Below are positions 55,457 through 64,000 of a stretch of DNA of 64,000 nt, piece by piece; position 1 is the stretch's first letter, and each line of letters opens with the position of its first letter. Location of the stretch: contig NZ_CAJQZC010000004.1 in NCBI RefSeq assembly GCF_907164555.1, positions 310,001 to 374,000 on the forward strand, in the 5' to 3' direction. The notes under the pieces are model-generated. The model saw only the letters and a list, made by a program, of their open reading frames with translations. It searched no databases and was not told where the DNA came from. The stretch is from Paraburkholderia saeva (GTDB taxonomy: Bacteria > Pseudomonadota > Gammaproteobacteria > Burkholderiales > Burkholderiaceae). Both the position numbers and the translations under genes were made by a program.

Positions 55457-56841
55457 GCGGGAAACGAGATCTCGGTCGCCAGCCCGCGATTGCCAATCCC
55501 TGTGCTGAACGTTAGCCGTGCATCGAAGTGCTCGACGATCCGCGCAACAATCGAAAGGCCGAGCCCACTGCCGTTCGCCTCGTTACCTTTTGCCCTGAAA
55601 AAGCGGTTCGTCAGATTTGCGAGGTCGCCGTGCTCGACGCCGGGTCCATCGTCGCGTACGGTCAGCAGCACGCGTCGCGATTCGCGGCGCACGGCCACTT
55701 CGATGGCGCCGCCCGCACGGCCGTACTTGATCGAGTTGTCGATCAGGTTGTCGAGCAGAATGCCGATCAGCACGGGCTCGGCGGTAATCTCCGCCTTCAG
55801 GTCGCCGGTGAGTGCGACTGTCATGTGTTTTTGCAGCGCGTTCTGTTCGTTCGCAAGCACGGCATCGCGCGCGACGACGCCTGCCTGTAGCGGCGACGTG
55901 CTTACCTTTTCGTGTTCGTCGAGCCGCGCGAGCAGCAGCAACTGCTCGGCGAGCCGTGCACTGCGATCGACGCCCTGCACGACGCGCTGCATCGCGAGGC
56001 GTTGCAGCGTCGGGTCGGACTCGCCCAGCGCGACCTGCGCCTGGACCTTGATCGCGGCGAGCGGCGTCTTGAGTTCGTGCGCGGCGTCGGCGGTGAAGGC
56101 GCGCTCGCGTTCGATGGAATGTTGCAGGCGCGTGAGCACATGATTGATGGCGTCGACGAGCGGGCGCACCTCGACCGGCGCGCGGCCCATGTCGATCGGT
56201 TCGAGCTTGTGGATATCGCGCGAGCGGATCGCCTTCGACAACGTCTTGAGCGGCCCCAGGCTGAGGCCAATGCTGAACCAGACGAAGAGGGCGAGCACCG
56301 GCAGCGCGATGAGGATCGGCCGCGCGATGCGCCGCGCGACGCCGCTCACGAGGTCGCTACGCGTATTGGCGGGTTCGAAGACGCGCACGCTATGGCCGAG
56401 CGCGGTATCGCGTAGCGTGAACGTGTGCCACGACTGCCCGCCGAGCTCGATCGTGCGCGCGCCGCTGGTAGCGGGCACCGGCAGGTCGGAGGCATGCAGC
56501 GCGACGAGTTGCGGGCTTGCGGCCAGCACGCGGTTATTGGCGTCGCGCACCTGAAAGAGCGCGTCGCGCGGCAGTGTGTCGTCATCATCGTCGTCGTTGG
56601 CGCCGGGGTCGCCGCCTTTTTCTTCTTCACGCACATCGATGCGCGCGTTGGCGAGCGTGACCAGATCCGGCTGGTCGAGCAACGCGAGAATCTGCGCCAG
56701 CTCGGCAAGGCGCGCGTTTTCCCAGTCGCTGACTTCGTCGCTCGCCTGTCGGTAACTCGACACAAGCGTGACGCTCCATACAAGCGCGATACTGGCGAGC
56801 ACGAGCAGCATCAGGCGACGGCGGATCGAGCCCAGCATCAT
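55438..56841 (-). CDS. Sensor histidine kinase, QseC/PmrB-like
   Basis: A 467-residue membrane kinase. Helices at ~8-28 and ~165-187 bracket a ~135-residue periplasmic domain with a striking acidic run (EEEKGGDPGAN then six Asp). A HAMP-like linker, H box FTADAAHELKTPLAAIKVQ, N box DNLIDNSIKYG, G1 DDGPGV and G2 GSGLGLSIV follow. Start overlaps the regulator's stop (ATGATG/TGA), giving coupled translation. It phosphorylates the adjacent OmpR-type regulator; the signal may be a cation, given the acidic loop, which is inference. Confidence 0.93.
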   Translation of the reverse strand: MMLGSIRRRLMLLVLASIALVWSVTLVSSYRQASDEVSDWENARLAELAQILALLDQPDLVTLANARIDVREEEKGGDPGANDDDDDDTLPRDALFQVRDANNRVLAASPQLVALHASDLPVPATSGARTIELGGQSWHTFTLRDTALGHSVRVFEPANTRSDLVSGVARRIARPILIALPVLALFVWFSIGLSLGPLKTLSKAIRSRDIHKLEPIDMGRAPVEVRPLVDAINHVLTRLQHSIERERAFTADAAHELKTPLAAIKVQAQVALGESDPTLQRLAMQRVVQGVDRSARLAEQLLLLARLDEHEKVSTSPLQAGVVARDAVLANEQNALQKHMTVALTGDLKAEITAEPVLIGILLDNLIDNSIKYGRAGGAIEVAVRRESRRVLLTVRDDGPGVEHGDLANLTNRFFRAKGNEANGSGLGLSIVARIVEHFDARLTFSTGIGNRGLATEISFPAYEPVT

Positions 56842-57497
56842 GGTTTTTCCACGACGTAACCGATCCCGCGCACCGTCGTGATGAGCGCCGCGCCCAGCTT
56901 CTTGCGCAGGTTCGAGATGTGCACTTCGATCGCGTTGCTTTCGACTTCCTCCTGCCATCCATAGAGGCTCTCTTCGAGCCGCGATCGCGATTGCGGCACG
57001 CCCGGATTGGTCACCAGTTGATGCAGGATCGCCCATTCGCGTGACGTCAGCGGTATACGGTTTCCATCGAGGGCAGCGGTGCGCGCGGCCGGATCGACAG
57101 TGAGGCTGCCGTGACGGATCTGCTCGACGCTGCGACCCTGCGCGCGCCTTAGCAGCGCACGGCAGCGCGCGATGAGTTCAGTAAGATCGAAGGGCTTGCC
57201 GAGGTAGTCGTCGGCGCCGGCGTCGAGACCGTCGACGCGGTCCGCGACCGTGCCTTTCGCGGTCAGCACGAGTACGGGCACGTCCTTGCCGGCGCTTCGC
57301 AGCCGGCGCAGCAATTCCGTGCCGGAAATTCGCGGCAGGCCGAGGTCGAGGACGACGAGCGCGTAATCGGTGGTGGAGAGCGCGAGATCGGCCTTGTGAC
57401 CGTCCCGCGCCCAGTCGACGGTGAAGCCCGCCTGACGAAGGCCTGCTTCGACACCGTAGCCGATCAGGTCATCGTCTTCAACAAGAAGCACGCGCAT
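56838..57497 (-). CDS. OmpR-family response regulator, QseB/PmrA-like
   Basis: A 219-residue regulator. The receiver domain has LLVEDDDLIG, Asp in LVVLDLGLPRISG and Lys in DYLGKPFDL. The winged-helix DNA-binding domain ends with SRSRLEESLYGWQEEVES, then NAIEVHISNLRKKLG and TVRGIGYVVEKP, all typical. The ATG at 57497 fits the receiver start; the ribosome binding site is weak. It is the first gene of the pair with the kinase. Confidence 0.95.
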   Translation of the reverse strand: MRVLLVEDDDLIGYGVEAGLRQAGFTVDWARDGHKADLALSTTDYALVVLDLGLPRISGTELLRRLRSAGKDVPVLVLTAKGTVADRVDGLDAGADDYLGKPFDLTELIARCRALLRRAQGRSVEQIRHGSLTVDPAARTAALDGNRIPLTSREWAILHQLVTNPGVPQSRSRLEESLYGWQEEVESNAIEVHISNLRKKLGAALITTVRGIGYVVEKP

Positions 57498-57780
57498 GGG
57501 AAATAGGTCCGTTTCTGGAGTCACGATGATGCGGCGCATGCCGGTCGTTCTGCGGACTGCGAATTCACGATTGCGGAAGGTGAACCGTCATGTCACGCGG
57601 TGCTACGACGACAGCGTCGCCGAAGGCATATTACGCTGCCTTCCCCGCGTTTTCCTTGCGATCGCGGCTTCAGATTTCCTTCAGGTTGGATCGGTACTAT
57701 CGGCGACAGAGTATGCGCGCCGGCTTCGGGGCGCGCGCTGTTCCACTGATGTCGTTCTGGACAAACGAATTGCACCTGTC

Positions 57781-58176
57781 ATGAAGCCCGCCGTTGTCGA
57801 CATGCTGCGTGCCCATCTGCTGACCGCATCGCTTGCTGCGATGTGTCTTCAGCTCATCGCGCTTGTGTCGCTGCTCTTCGACGTCTCCGAAGCGGCGCTC
57901 GAATCCGTGCCGTTCCGGCTTCTTGCGACAGGATGTGTCGTCACGAGCGTGCTGCTGACGCGGCACGTCGCTTCGATGTCGTTCAGCCGCGCGCTGCACA
58001 GCCGTCATGCGACGTATCGCGCGGCGTCCGCACAGGGCGGCGTGGTCTCTGTGGCTTCGAACTGCCCGCTGCGCAAGCTCGTGATCCTGCATCTGCGTAT
58101 GAACGGCAGGCCGTTCGAACTGCTACAGCGCGACGCGTGTTGCGCGACGGCGCACAGCAGTTCATTTCGCCATTGA
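57781..58176 (+). CDS. Putative membrane protein, unknown function
   Basis: A 132-residue frame with two hydrophobic stretches (LLTASLAAMCLQLIALVSLL and LLATGCVVTSVLLT), then a basic, Cys-containing soluble tail. Third-position GC bias is that of real genes here. No ribosome binding site is clear before the ATG, and the same frame stays open back to 57496, so the start and even the reality of the gene are uncertain. It is divergent from the two-component pair. Confidence 0.45.
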   Translation: MKPAVVDMLRAHLLTASLAAMCLQLIALVSLLFDVSEAALESVPFRLLATGCVVTSVLLTRHVASMSFSRALHSRHATYRAASAQGGVVSVASNCPLRKLVILHLRMNGRPFELLQRDACCATAHSSSFRH

Positions 58177-58522
58177 AGCGAACCCCATAGCGGCCAGTCC
58201 GCCTGCGTGCCGTACTGCGCAGATATCTGTTCCATCAAACTTCTCCCGTAACCCCACCTGACGACACCTGTCCATCGCTGCATGCGTTGCGATCCGGAAC
58301 ACCTGTGCCCTGGTCGAATCGAACGTCGACAGCACTTCGGCATGCCCTGACTTTACGAATGGCAAGTATTCTCATGGTGGGCCCGCTGTCAGGCAAAATG
58401 GTCAGGCTGCGCGCATGATCCATACGGCCTGCAAGGCGGCCGGCCGAAGCGGGCCGTGCGGCTTGTCAGGTCAGGCGCGGCACTGCGCTTGCTGGAGAAA
58501 GCCGAACGACTGGAGACGAAAC
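58177..58522. other. Intergenic region, nothing recognised
   Basis: Open frames on the minus strand here (for example 58005-58343) are not gene-like. The promoter of the next gene must lie within. Confidence 0.5.
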
Positions 58523-59464
58523 ATGCATGTGCTGACTAAAGGCCGGGCGACGTACCGCGTGCGCGCAGTGTGGCTGATGCGGGTTGCGGTGGCGGCATGT
58601 CTGCTCGCGGGAATGCCTGGCCACGCGCTGCGCGCCCAGGGCACCGACGACGCGGCGACGCTTCGCAGCAAGTATCAGAGCCTGACGCAGCAACTCGATC
58701 ACAATCCGTTTCACCGGCCGCTCTATATGGATTCGTCGGAATCGCCGACGAATCTCAAGGGCGACATCTACGCTGTCGTCGACTATCCGTTCGCGACCGT
58801 GAACGGCGCGCTGAACGATCCGGCGAACGGCCCGGCCAACTGGTGCGACGTGCTGATCCTGCATCTGAACATCAAGTACTGCCACGCGGCGACAGCCAAT
58901 GGCACGGCGATACTCAGCGTCAATCTCGGCAAGAAGGTGGAAGAGAAGCTGTCGTCGACATATCGCCTGCAGTTTCACTACCGCTCGGCGGTGGCGAGCG
59001 CCGACTATTTCCGTGTCGAGCTGAATGCCGATACGGGGCCGCTCAGCACGAAGGATTACCGGATCGTGCTGGAGGCGATACCGGCCAGCGGGAGCCGTAC
59101 ATTCCTGCATCTGACCTATGCCTATGGTTATGGCGTCGCGGGACGCATGGCGATGAAGACGTATCTGTCGACTATCGGCAGCGACAAGGTCGGCTTCACC
59201 ACGGTGAACAATGCGTCGTCGGGGCAACCGGAATATATCGGCGGCGTGCGTGGCCTGCTGGAGCGCAACACGATGCGCTATTACCTCGCTATCGATGCGT
59301 ATCTCGGCGCATTGCAGGCGCCGGCCGGGGCGCGTCTGCAGCAGCGTCTGACAACATGGTTCGATGCGACCGAACAATATCCACGACAGCTTCACGAAGT
59401 GGACCGCGAAGATTATCTTCAGATGAAGAACAACGAATACCGTCGCCAGCAAACGGCGCAGTAG
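58523..59464 (+). CDS. Secreted protein of unknown function
   Basis: A 313-residue protein with a signal peptide (helix AVWLMRVAVAACLLAGMPGHAL, in part VAVAACLLAGMPGHA, cut near LRAQG). TGGAGACGAAAC precedes the ATG. The mature part contains YMDSSESPTNLKGDIYAVVD, then NWCDVLILHLNIKYCHA with two cysteines, and a Tyr-rich core (LTYAYGYGVAGRMAMKTYL), suggesting a periplasmic beta-rich lipid- or ligand-binding fold. I do not recognise the family by name. It stands alone after the hopanoid/two-component region; the next gene also encodes an exported unknown. Confidence 0.82.
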   Translation: MHVLTKGRATYRVRAVWLMRVAVAACLLAGMPGHALRAQGTDDAATLRSKYQSLTQQLDHNPFHRPLYMDSSESPTNLKGDIYAVVDYPFATVNGALNDPANGPANWCDVLILHLNIKYCHAATANGTAILSVNLGKKVEEKLSSTYRLQFHYRSAVASADYFRVELNADTGPLSTKDYRIVLEAIPASGSRTFLHLTYAYGYGVAGRMAMKTYLSTIGSDKVGFTTVNNASSGQPEYIGGVRGLLERNTMRYYLAIDAYLGALQAPAGARLQQRLTTWFDATEQYPRQLHEVDREDYLQMKNNEYRRQQTAQ

Positions 59465-59743
59465 CGGGCGGCGAGTCCACGATTGCGGTATGGTTCACGC
59501 GCAGTGCGTGCTGATTGAGTGGTTCCGGCCGCACGGGCCGTGTCGGGCGCGGGGATTTCGCGTTATTTTTGGCTGCGGCGGACTCGCGTTACCGGCTTGC
59601 TACACTGAACGGGTTTCCCTGACTGCCCATTCCCGCGCAACCACGATGCTGCTGCCGTCGCCCGTCCAGACCAGGACTTGCGTATGGACAATGCGCCCGG
59701 AACCGGTCGCCGGGCGTTGCCGGGATCGAGCCGGAGGTTCCCC

Positions 59744-60640
59744 ATGTCCAGCACATTGCGTTTGCGTCTGTCGAGGGTCGTCGCGACGGGTGCGTTGTGC
59801 GCCGCGGCGATGGCGGCGTCCGGCGCGCGCCCGCAGCGGCCGCCCGAGACGATTCCCTCCCAGCTTCTGAGCGAAGACGAACGCACCGACTATTGTGCGC
59901 AGATGCAGCAGGCGACGACGCCCGGCGCACGCCAGGCCGTCCTCGCGCACCTGCGCGATACGCTGACTCCACGCGCCAGCGCCCAGGCGGTTACGTTGCC
60001 TTCGTGGCTCGTGGACGGGCGTGAGCCCGGCCCGGCGGGACGCTCGAAAGACAGCATTCCGGGCCTCGGATGTACACCAGGCGCTACGCCGCGTCCCGCG
60101 CCGGCAACGAGCCAGGCGGCGCCGGCCGTGCCGCCAGGTGAGGTTGCCGTCGAAAGCACAGCGCCCGCGTCGGCGCGTAATGAACCGCCGCCGCGAACGC
60201 AGCGCGAGACATCAGTGACCACAATGGCCAATGCACCTTCCGTGACGACGGGAGCCCCGGTGACGAACGCGGTCCCGGACGCGACGCGCGGCGGACTGCC
60301 CGCTGGACGCGACCATGGGGTCGACTTCGTCACGGGCGGCGTCGGACAGGACGAAGCCGCCGCGTTGCGTCAGCTCGCATCGGGTTACAACATGCGCGCG
60401 ATGTTCACGCTTGGCAACGGCGAGTATCTGTCGGGCGTCGCGGTGCAGGTTTCGCGTGCCGATGGTACGGTCGTGCTCTCGACGCGCACGGAAGGTCCGT
60501 ATCTGTATGCACGGTTGCCATCGGGACAATATCGTGTGCTCGCCACGCTCGACGGCGTGACACGCGCCCGCGCGCTCTATGTGCCTTCGCGCGGCAGTGT
60601 GCGTTTCACGTTGACGTGGCCCAACTCGTCTGCACGGTAG
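59744..60640 (+). CDS. Exported protein with carboxypeptidase-regulatory-like C-terminus
   Basis: A 298-residue protein. A signal-like N-terminus (VVATGALCAAAMAASGA) is followed by a helical segment (LSEDERTDYCAQMQQATTPG), a long Pro/Ala/Thr-rich disordered middle (~residues 110-195) and a C-terminal ~90-residue beta-sandwich-like domain (MFTLGNGEYLSGVAVQVSRA, then YLYARLPSGQYRVLATLDG) like CarboxypepD_reg/SpaA modules. CCGGAGGTTCCCC precedes the ATG. Function unknown; a surface or periplasmic structural role is inferred. 59465-59743 upstream is empty. Confidence 0.8.
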   Translation: MSSTLRLRLSRVVATGALCAAAMAASGARPQRPPETIPSQLLSEDERTDYCAQMQQATTPGARQAVLAHLRDTLTPRASAQAVTLPSWLVDGREPGPAGRSKDSIPGLGCTPGATPRPAPATSQAAPAVPPGEVAVESTAPASARNEPPPRTQRETSVTTMANAPSVTTGAPVTNAVPDATRGGLPAGRDHGVDFVTGGVGQDEAAALRQLASGYNMRAMFTLGNGEYLSGVAVQVSRADGTVVLSTRTEGPYLYARLPSGQYRVLATLDGVTRARALYVPSRGSVRFTLTWPNSSAR

Positions 60641-60758
60641 ACGCTCGAAAGAGCCGCCGCGGCAAGATGCAAATCGCAGGACGGTCGTGTCCAGGCATGA
60701 CCCGCAACATCGACAAGCCCGTTAACCACAAAACGAAAACCGGACGCATGGTGTCCTT

Positions 60759-61229
60759 ATGAAAACGCCGTCGCGCATTGGCGTGATTTCCGACACGCAC
60801 AATCTGGTGCGTCCCGAAGCGCTCGCGCATCTCGCGGGCTGCGAGGCGATCATCCACGCGGGCGATATCTGCGGGCAGCCCGTGCTCGACGCGCTCGCGC
60901 AGATCGCGCCGGTCAGCGCGGTGCGCGGCAACAACGATTTCGGCGACTGGGCTGCTTCGCTGCGCACGCACGCGATCGTGACCGTGCAGCAAACGAAGAT
61001 TCTCGTCGTGCACGATATCGCGGATGTGAGAGGCGATCCGCGCGAAGAGGGAATCGGCGTTGTCATCACCGGGCATTCGCACAAGCCGCTGATCGATACA
61101 CGCGATGGCGTGCTGTACCTCAATCCAGGCAGCGCGGGTCCACGCAGGTTTAAATTGCCGGTCACGGCGGCGATCCTGCTGGTCGATGGCAGGCAGGCCG
61201 AGGCGTCGCTGCGTCAATTGATCGAATGA
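60759..61229 (+). CDS. YfcE/MJ0936-family metallophosphodiesterase
   Basis: A 156-residue calcineurin-like phosphoesterase with all motifs: GVISDTHN, IHAGDICG, VRGNNDFGD, VVHDIAD and VITGHSHKP, then YLNPGSAGPRR. Cytoplasmic enzymes of this group hydrolyse phosphodiesters in vitro; physiological substrates are largely unknown. A terminator follows six bases after the stop, so it forms a single-gene unit or ends one with the upstream exported protein. Confidence 0.92.
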   Translation: MKTPSRIGVISDTHNLVRPEALAHLAGCEAIIHAGDICGQPVLDALAQIAPVSAVRGNNDFGDWAASLRTHAIVTVQQTKILVVHDIADVRGDPREEGIGVVITGHSHKPLIDTRDGVLYLNPGSAGPRRFKLPVTAAILLVDGRQAEASLRQLIE

Positions 61230-61234
61230 AAAAA

Positions 61235-61259
61235 AGCCAGCGCGAGGCTGGCTCTTTCC
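61235..61259 (+). terminator. Rho-independent terminator after the YfcE-like gene
   Basis: AGCCAGC / GCTGGCT stem with loop GCGAG, followed by CTTTCC; A-rich on the 5' side, so it may serve both strands. Confidence 0.8.
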
Positions 61260-61325
61260 TTTGAGGCGATAGAGACGGGCGGACGTTCATACCGCCGGAA
61301 CGCTACCCGCTAAAGCGTGCGAGCT

Positions 61326-62795
61326 TCACGCGCGCGCCGTTGCGGCCGCTGCGTAGGCTTCGTCCATCTCGGCGGCTTCGCGTTCTCCGCGCAACACGGC
61401 GTGCGCCTCGGCGCGTGTCGCCACGCACGGACCTGAGCCGGGCAGGGGCTTGCGGGCCGTCTCGCTCAGCGCGAGCACCGACACGATCCCGATCAGCGAG
61501 GCGCCCATCAGGTAGTACGCCGGCATCATCAGGTTACCGGTCGAGTTCACGAGCCAGGCCGTGACGAGCGGCGTTGTGCCACCGAAGAGTGATACCGAAA
61601 TGTTGAAGCCAATCGCGAGCGCGCCATAGCGGATCTTCGTCGGGAAGAGCGCCGGCAGCGCCGACGGCATCACGCCCGTGAAGCACGACAGCAGCGTGCC
61701 CAGAATCAGCAGGCCGAAGAACACCGGCACGATCGCGCCGGTGCGGATCAGCAGCAGCGAAGGGATCGACAGCAGCAACAGGCCGACGCAGCCCGCGAGC
61801 ATGACCGGCTTGCGGCCAATACGGTCCGACAGACGCCCCGCATAGAGCGTCATCGGCATCATGAGCACCATCACGACCAGCACGAGAAAGAGACCGTGCG
61901 TTTCGTTGAAGTTGAGCGTTGCGGACAGATAGCTCGGCAGATACGACAGCGCCATGTAATCGGTCACGTTGAAAATCAGCACGAGGCCGACGCACAGCAG
62001 AAGCGGCTTCCAGTGCTGCGCGAGCAGATCCCGCAGCGAGTGCTTCGGCGCGGCCTTGTCTTCGGCTTCGCGCTGTTCGGCCTGCTTCTTGAACGCGGGC
62101 GTTTCTTCGAGCTTCATCCGGATGTACAGACCCACGAGACCGAGCGGACCCGCGATCAGGAACGGCACACGCCAGCCCCACGAAAGGAGTGCTTCGTGCG
62201 AGAGCGTCGCAGTCAGTACTGCCACTGTGCCCGCGCCGAGCACATAGCCGATCAGCGTGCCGAATTCGAGAAAGCTGCCCATGAAGCCGCGCTTGCGGTC
62301 GGTGGAAAATTCGGCGATGAAGGTCGCCGCGCCACCGTATTCGCCGCCGGTCGAGAAACCCTGCACGAGACGCGCGACGAGCAGCAGCACCGGCGCGAAA
62401 ATGCCGATCGACGCATAGCTCGGAATCAGGCCGATGGCAAACGTGCCGAGCGCCATCATGATCATCGTCATTGCGAGCACACGCTGGCGGCCGATGCGGT
62501 CGCCGAGCGGCCCGAACACCATGCCACCGATCGGACGAACGAGAAACGCGGCCGCGAACGTGCCGAACGTGGCGATCAACTGCGCGGACGGGCTGCTCGA
62601 GGGGAAGAACACCTTGCCGAGCGTCACGGCGATATAGCTGTACACGCCAAAGTCGAACCATTCCATCGCATTGCCGAGCGCCATGGCGCCGACGGCGCGC
62701 TTGAGGAGGGATTTATCAACGATGGTGATGTCGTCGAGCGTGAGGCTCTTTTCTTTTTTGTGATGTCGCCAGAAACCGTTGCTGGAAGCGGTCAA
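61326..62795 (-). CDS. MHS-family MFS symporter (ProP-like)
   Basis: A 489-residue, 12-helix symporter of the metabolite:H+ family. Visible hallmarks are GNAMEWFDFGVYSYIAVTLG in helix 1, FGPLGDRIGRQRVLAMTM (motif A), GFSTGGEYGGAATFIAEFS and GRLSDRIGRKPVML. This group imports proline/betaine, citrate, alpha-ketoglutarate or shikimate; the overall pattern is nearest ProP. Start is TTG at 62795 because GGAGAACTTACC lies directly upstream; the open frame extends to 63056 but that part is not membrane-like. Confidence 0.9.
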   Translation of the reverse strand: MTASSNGFWRHHKKEKSLTLDDITIVDKSLLKRAVGAMALGNAMEWFDFGVYSYIAVTLGKVFFPSSSPSAQLIATFGTFAAAFLVRPIGGMVFGPLGDRIGRQRVLAMTMIMMALGTFAIGLIPSYASIGIFAPVLLLVARLVQGFSTGGEYGGAATFIAEFSTDRKRGFMGSFLEFGTLIGYVLGAGTVAVLTATLSHEALLSWGWRVPFLIAGPLGLVGLYIRMKLEETPAFKKQAEQREAEDKAAPKHSLRDLLAQHWKPLLLCVGLVLIFNVTDYMALSYLPSYLSATLNFNETHGLFLVLVVMVLMMPMTLYAGRLSDRIGRKPVMLAGCVGLLLLSIPSLLLIRTGAIVPVFFGLLILGTLLSCFTGVMPSALPALFPTKIRYGALAIGFNISVSLFGGTTPLVTAWLVNSTGNLMMPAYYLMGASLIGIVSVLALSETARKPLPGSGPCVATRAEAHAVLRGEREAAEMDEAYAAAATARA

Positions 62796-63450
62796 GGTAA
62801 GTTCTCCAATGACTGCGGCTGAAACGCGTGAGCGCTCCGCCACGGGTGCCGGGAAAGTGCAGTTTCGCGAAGACGTTTGCTGGCCGTGGCACGCATTGCC
62901 ACACGCGGACGAACAAAAAGAAACGCCCGTGCCTCGCGAGGGTGGTCGCGAAAATGCACTCGTTCGAGTTGCTGCTGACTGGTGCACCTGCGTGGCCGTG
63001 GAAGGGGGGCAGATGCATGAGGACGCTGAGGAGGACAGGTTGCCCGCCCGCGCCACTGAAAGGCTTGAAACGAAAAAGGCCGGTGATTTTTCGCCACTCC
63101 GCAGGGGAGCAGCGCGATGCGACCGACAAGCCTTCTTGTATAAAACTATTCAACCCGGACTGGCAGGCCTCTGTTCGAGACAGATTAACCGGCTGCGAAT
63201 TGAACGTGAATGAAGGTGGATTGCTGTTGAAACGAGACACATAGTAGCACGATAACAGCGGATCGTGCAAACGGCATGGCCTTCCGCGCTTCGTCGAACC
63301 TTGCTCAATCCCAGGCCTGGTGGGCGATTGCGCGGATTGCGCCGGAATGAAAAAGGGGCTTAAAAACGGTGGGGCGAATGGCGCGAGAAGGTGAAATTTT
63401 GCCCACGTCGAGGGTGAAAACCCAGGGCAAAGCGTGGCTCGTGAGCAAAA
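62796..63450. other. Long leader/intergenic region upstream of the ProP-like gene
   Basis: About 650 bases without a supported gene. Several overlapping open frames on both strands lack ribosome binding sites. It lies between the yggX terminator and the transporter, so it contains the transporter promoter and possibly a long leader. Confidence 0.5.
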
Positions 63451-63475
63451 AAAATCCGCGCAGCGCGCGGATTTT
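63451..63475 (-). terminator. Rho-independent terminator of yggX
   Basis: Perfect 10-bp stem AAAATCCGCG / CGCGGATTTT with a 5-base loop; on the minus strand further T residues follow. Confidence 0.9.
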
Positions 63476-63498
63476 TCTCGAATTCCCGAAGTCGGAAA

Positions 63499-63774
63499 TC
63501 AGCCTTGCGACGGCGGCACGTAACCCGACGCCTGATCGGCGCCTTCGCCAAAGAAGAACTTCTCCGTCTGCTTCATCAGATACTGACGGGCACGTGGATC
63601 GGCCATGTTCAGGCGGTTTTCGTTGATCAGCATCGTCTGCTGCTTGAGCCACGCCTGCCACGCTTCCTTCGAAATACCTTCGTAGATGCGCTTGCCGAGT
63701 TCGCCCGGCAGCGGCGGAAAATCGAGGCCTTCGGCTTCCTTGCCGAGCTTCGCGCATTGAACCATACGAGCCAT
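63499..63774 (-). CDS. yggX: Fe(2+)-trafficking protein YggX
   Basis: A 91-residue protein with the full family pattern: [53 protein letters not shown] and [14 protein letters not shown]. The single N-terminal cysteine (residue 7) is the conserved one. YggX protects iron-sulfur enzymes from oxidation and helps iron supply to them. CAGGAGAAGCACAGC precedes the ATG. It ends at its own terminator and follows argA by about 54 bases on the same strand. Confidence 0.96.
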   Translation of the reverse strand: MARMVQCAKLGKEAEGLDFPPLPGELGKRIYEGISKEAWQAWLKQQTMLINENRLNMADPRARQYLMKQTEKFFFGEGADQASGYVPPSQG

Positions 63775-63828
63775 GCTGTGCTTCTCCTGTAATCAGTGTG
63801 GGGCGGCAGTCGCCTTATATGGGGCCGT

Positions 63829-64000
63829 TCAGAGCTGTTTCATCAGCACGAGCGACTTGCGCTGCCAGTTATAGAGCCGGCGACGGTCTTCGGGCAGGTC
63901 ATCGACAGTGACCTTCACGAAGCCGCGCTTCAGGAACCAGTGTTCGGTGCGGGTCGTCAGCACGAAAATGCGGGTGAGGCCGCGCGCGCGGGCGCGCTGT
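63829..64000 (-). CDS. argA: N-acetylglutamate synthase, C-terminal end
   Basis: The last ~57 codons read LTRIFVLTTRTEHWFLKRGF, then VDDLPEDRRRLYNWQRKSLV and a stop after MKQL. This matches the end of the GNAT domain of ArgA, which acetylates glutamate with acetyl-CoA to begin arginine synthesis. The rest lies beyond the right edge. Confidence 0.88.
   Translation of the reverse strand, partial: QRARARGLTRIFVLTTRTEHWFLKRGFVKVTVDDLPEDRRRLYNWQRKSLVLMKQL

Noticed and set aside
62716..63270. Overlapping frames upstream of the ProP-like transporter
   Set aside because: No start signals; the transporter TTG at 62795 with its own GGAG explains the minus-strand frame.

Overview
The window looks like a chromosomal segment of a Burkholderiaceae bacterium, most likely Paraburkholderia, Caballeronia or Burkholderia. 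The evidence is high GC, strong G/C third-position bias, a GBP-type porin, MXKDX-repeat and entericidin-type small proteins, hopanoid genes, and many ABC and MFS importers typical of soil or plant-associated members. It is mostly ordinary chromosome with some accessory metabolic blocks. I found one tRNA gene and no rRNA, CRISPR array, complete insertion sequence or prophage.

Layout: 1-2.4 kb holds a partial lipoprotein gene and thiC behind a TPP riboswitch. 2.8-5.5 kb holds a DUF1223 protein, a cytochrome b / molybdopterin oxidoreductase pair and an MXKDX-repeat secreted protein. 5.7-18.5 kb is an accessory catabolic block: DHA2-family MFS, acyl-CoA ligase, 2,4'-dihydroxyacetophenone-dioxygenase-like cupin, TauD/TfdA-type 2-oxoglutarate dioxygenase, two near-duplicate AraC regulators, an epoxide-hydrolase-like protein, a second MFS, a broken ligase remnant, a porin and a BON protein. 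About 1.6 kb of this block is tandemly duplicated; the junction leaves a dioxygenase 5' remnant in front of one AraC regulator.

19-28 kb holds an EamA exporter, 2,4-dienoyl-CoA reductase, a DUF4397 lipoprotein, entericidin, a NarX-type kinase, two tandem DUF1328 membrane proteins, a ferritin-like protein and two response regulators. 28-35.4 kb holds an MFS and a LacI-controlled ABC importer ending in a GpdQ-like phosphodiesterase, which suggests uptake and hydrolysis of a phosphodiester. tRNA-Leu(UAA) follows. 37.7-43 kb is an operon of RidA, a taurine-type ABC importer, a fumarate-reductase/AprA-like flavoprotein and a two-cluster ferredoxin, with a clear promoter and operator-like palindrome. 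This is the best candidate in the window for an uncharacterised pathway (sulfonate oxidation).

43-51 kb holds tannase and OpgC genes, HiPIP, DAHP synthase, a MerA-like flavoprotein, a cupin and a divergent shikimate-dehydrogenase paralogue. 51-57.5 kb holds a sugar transferase, a kinase C-terminal remnant, an internally deleted hpnJ, hpnI, an hpnL-like gene and a QseBC-type two-component system. 57.5-64 kb holds secreted proteins of unknown function, a YfcE-type phosphodiesterase, a ProP-like MHS transporter, yggX and the 3' end of argA.

Start codons were chosen from visible Shine-Dalgarno sequences and overlaps. Family names rest on motif recognition by eye; no database search was run.
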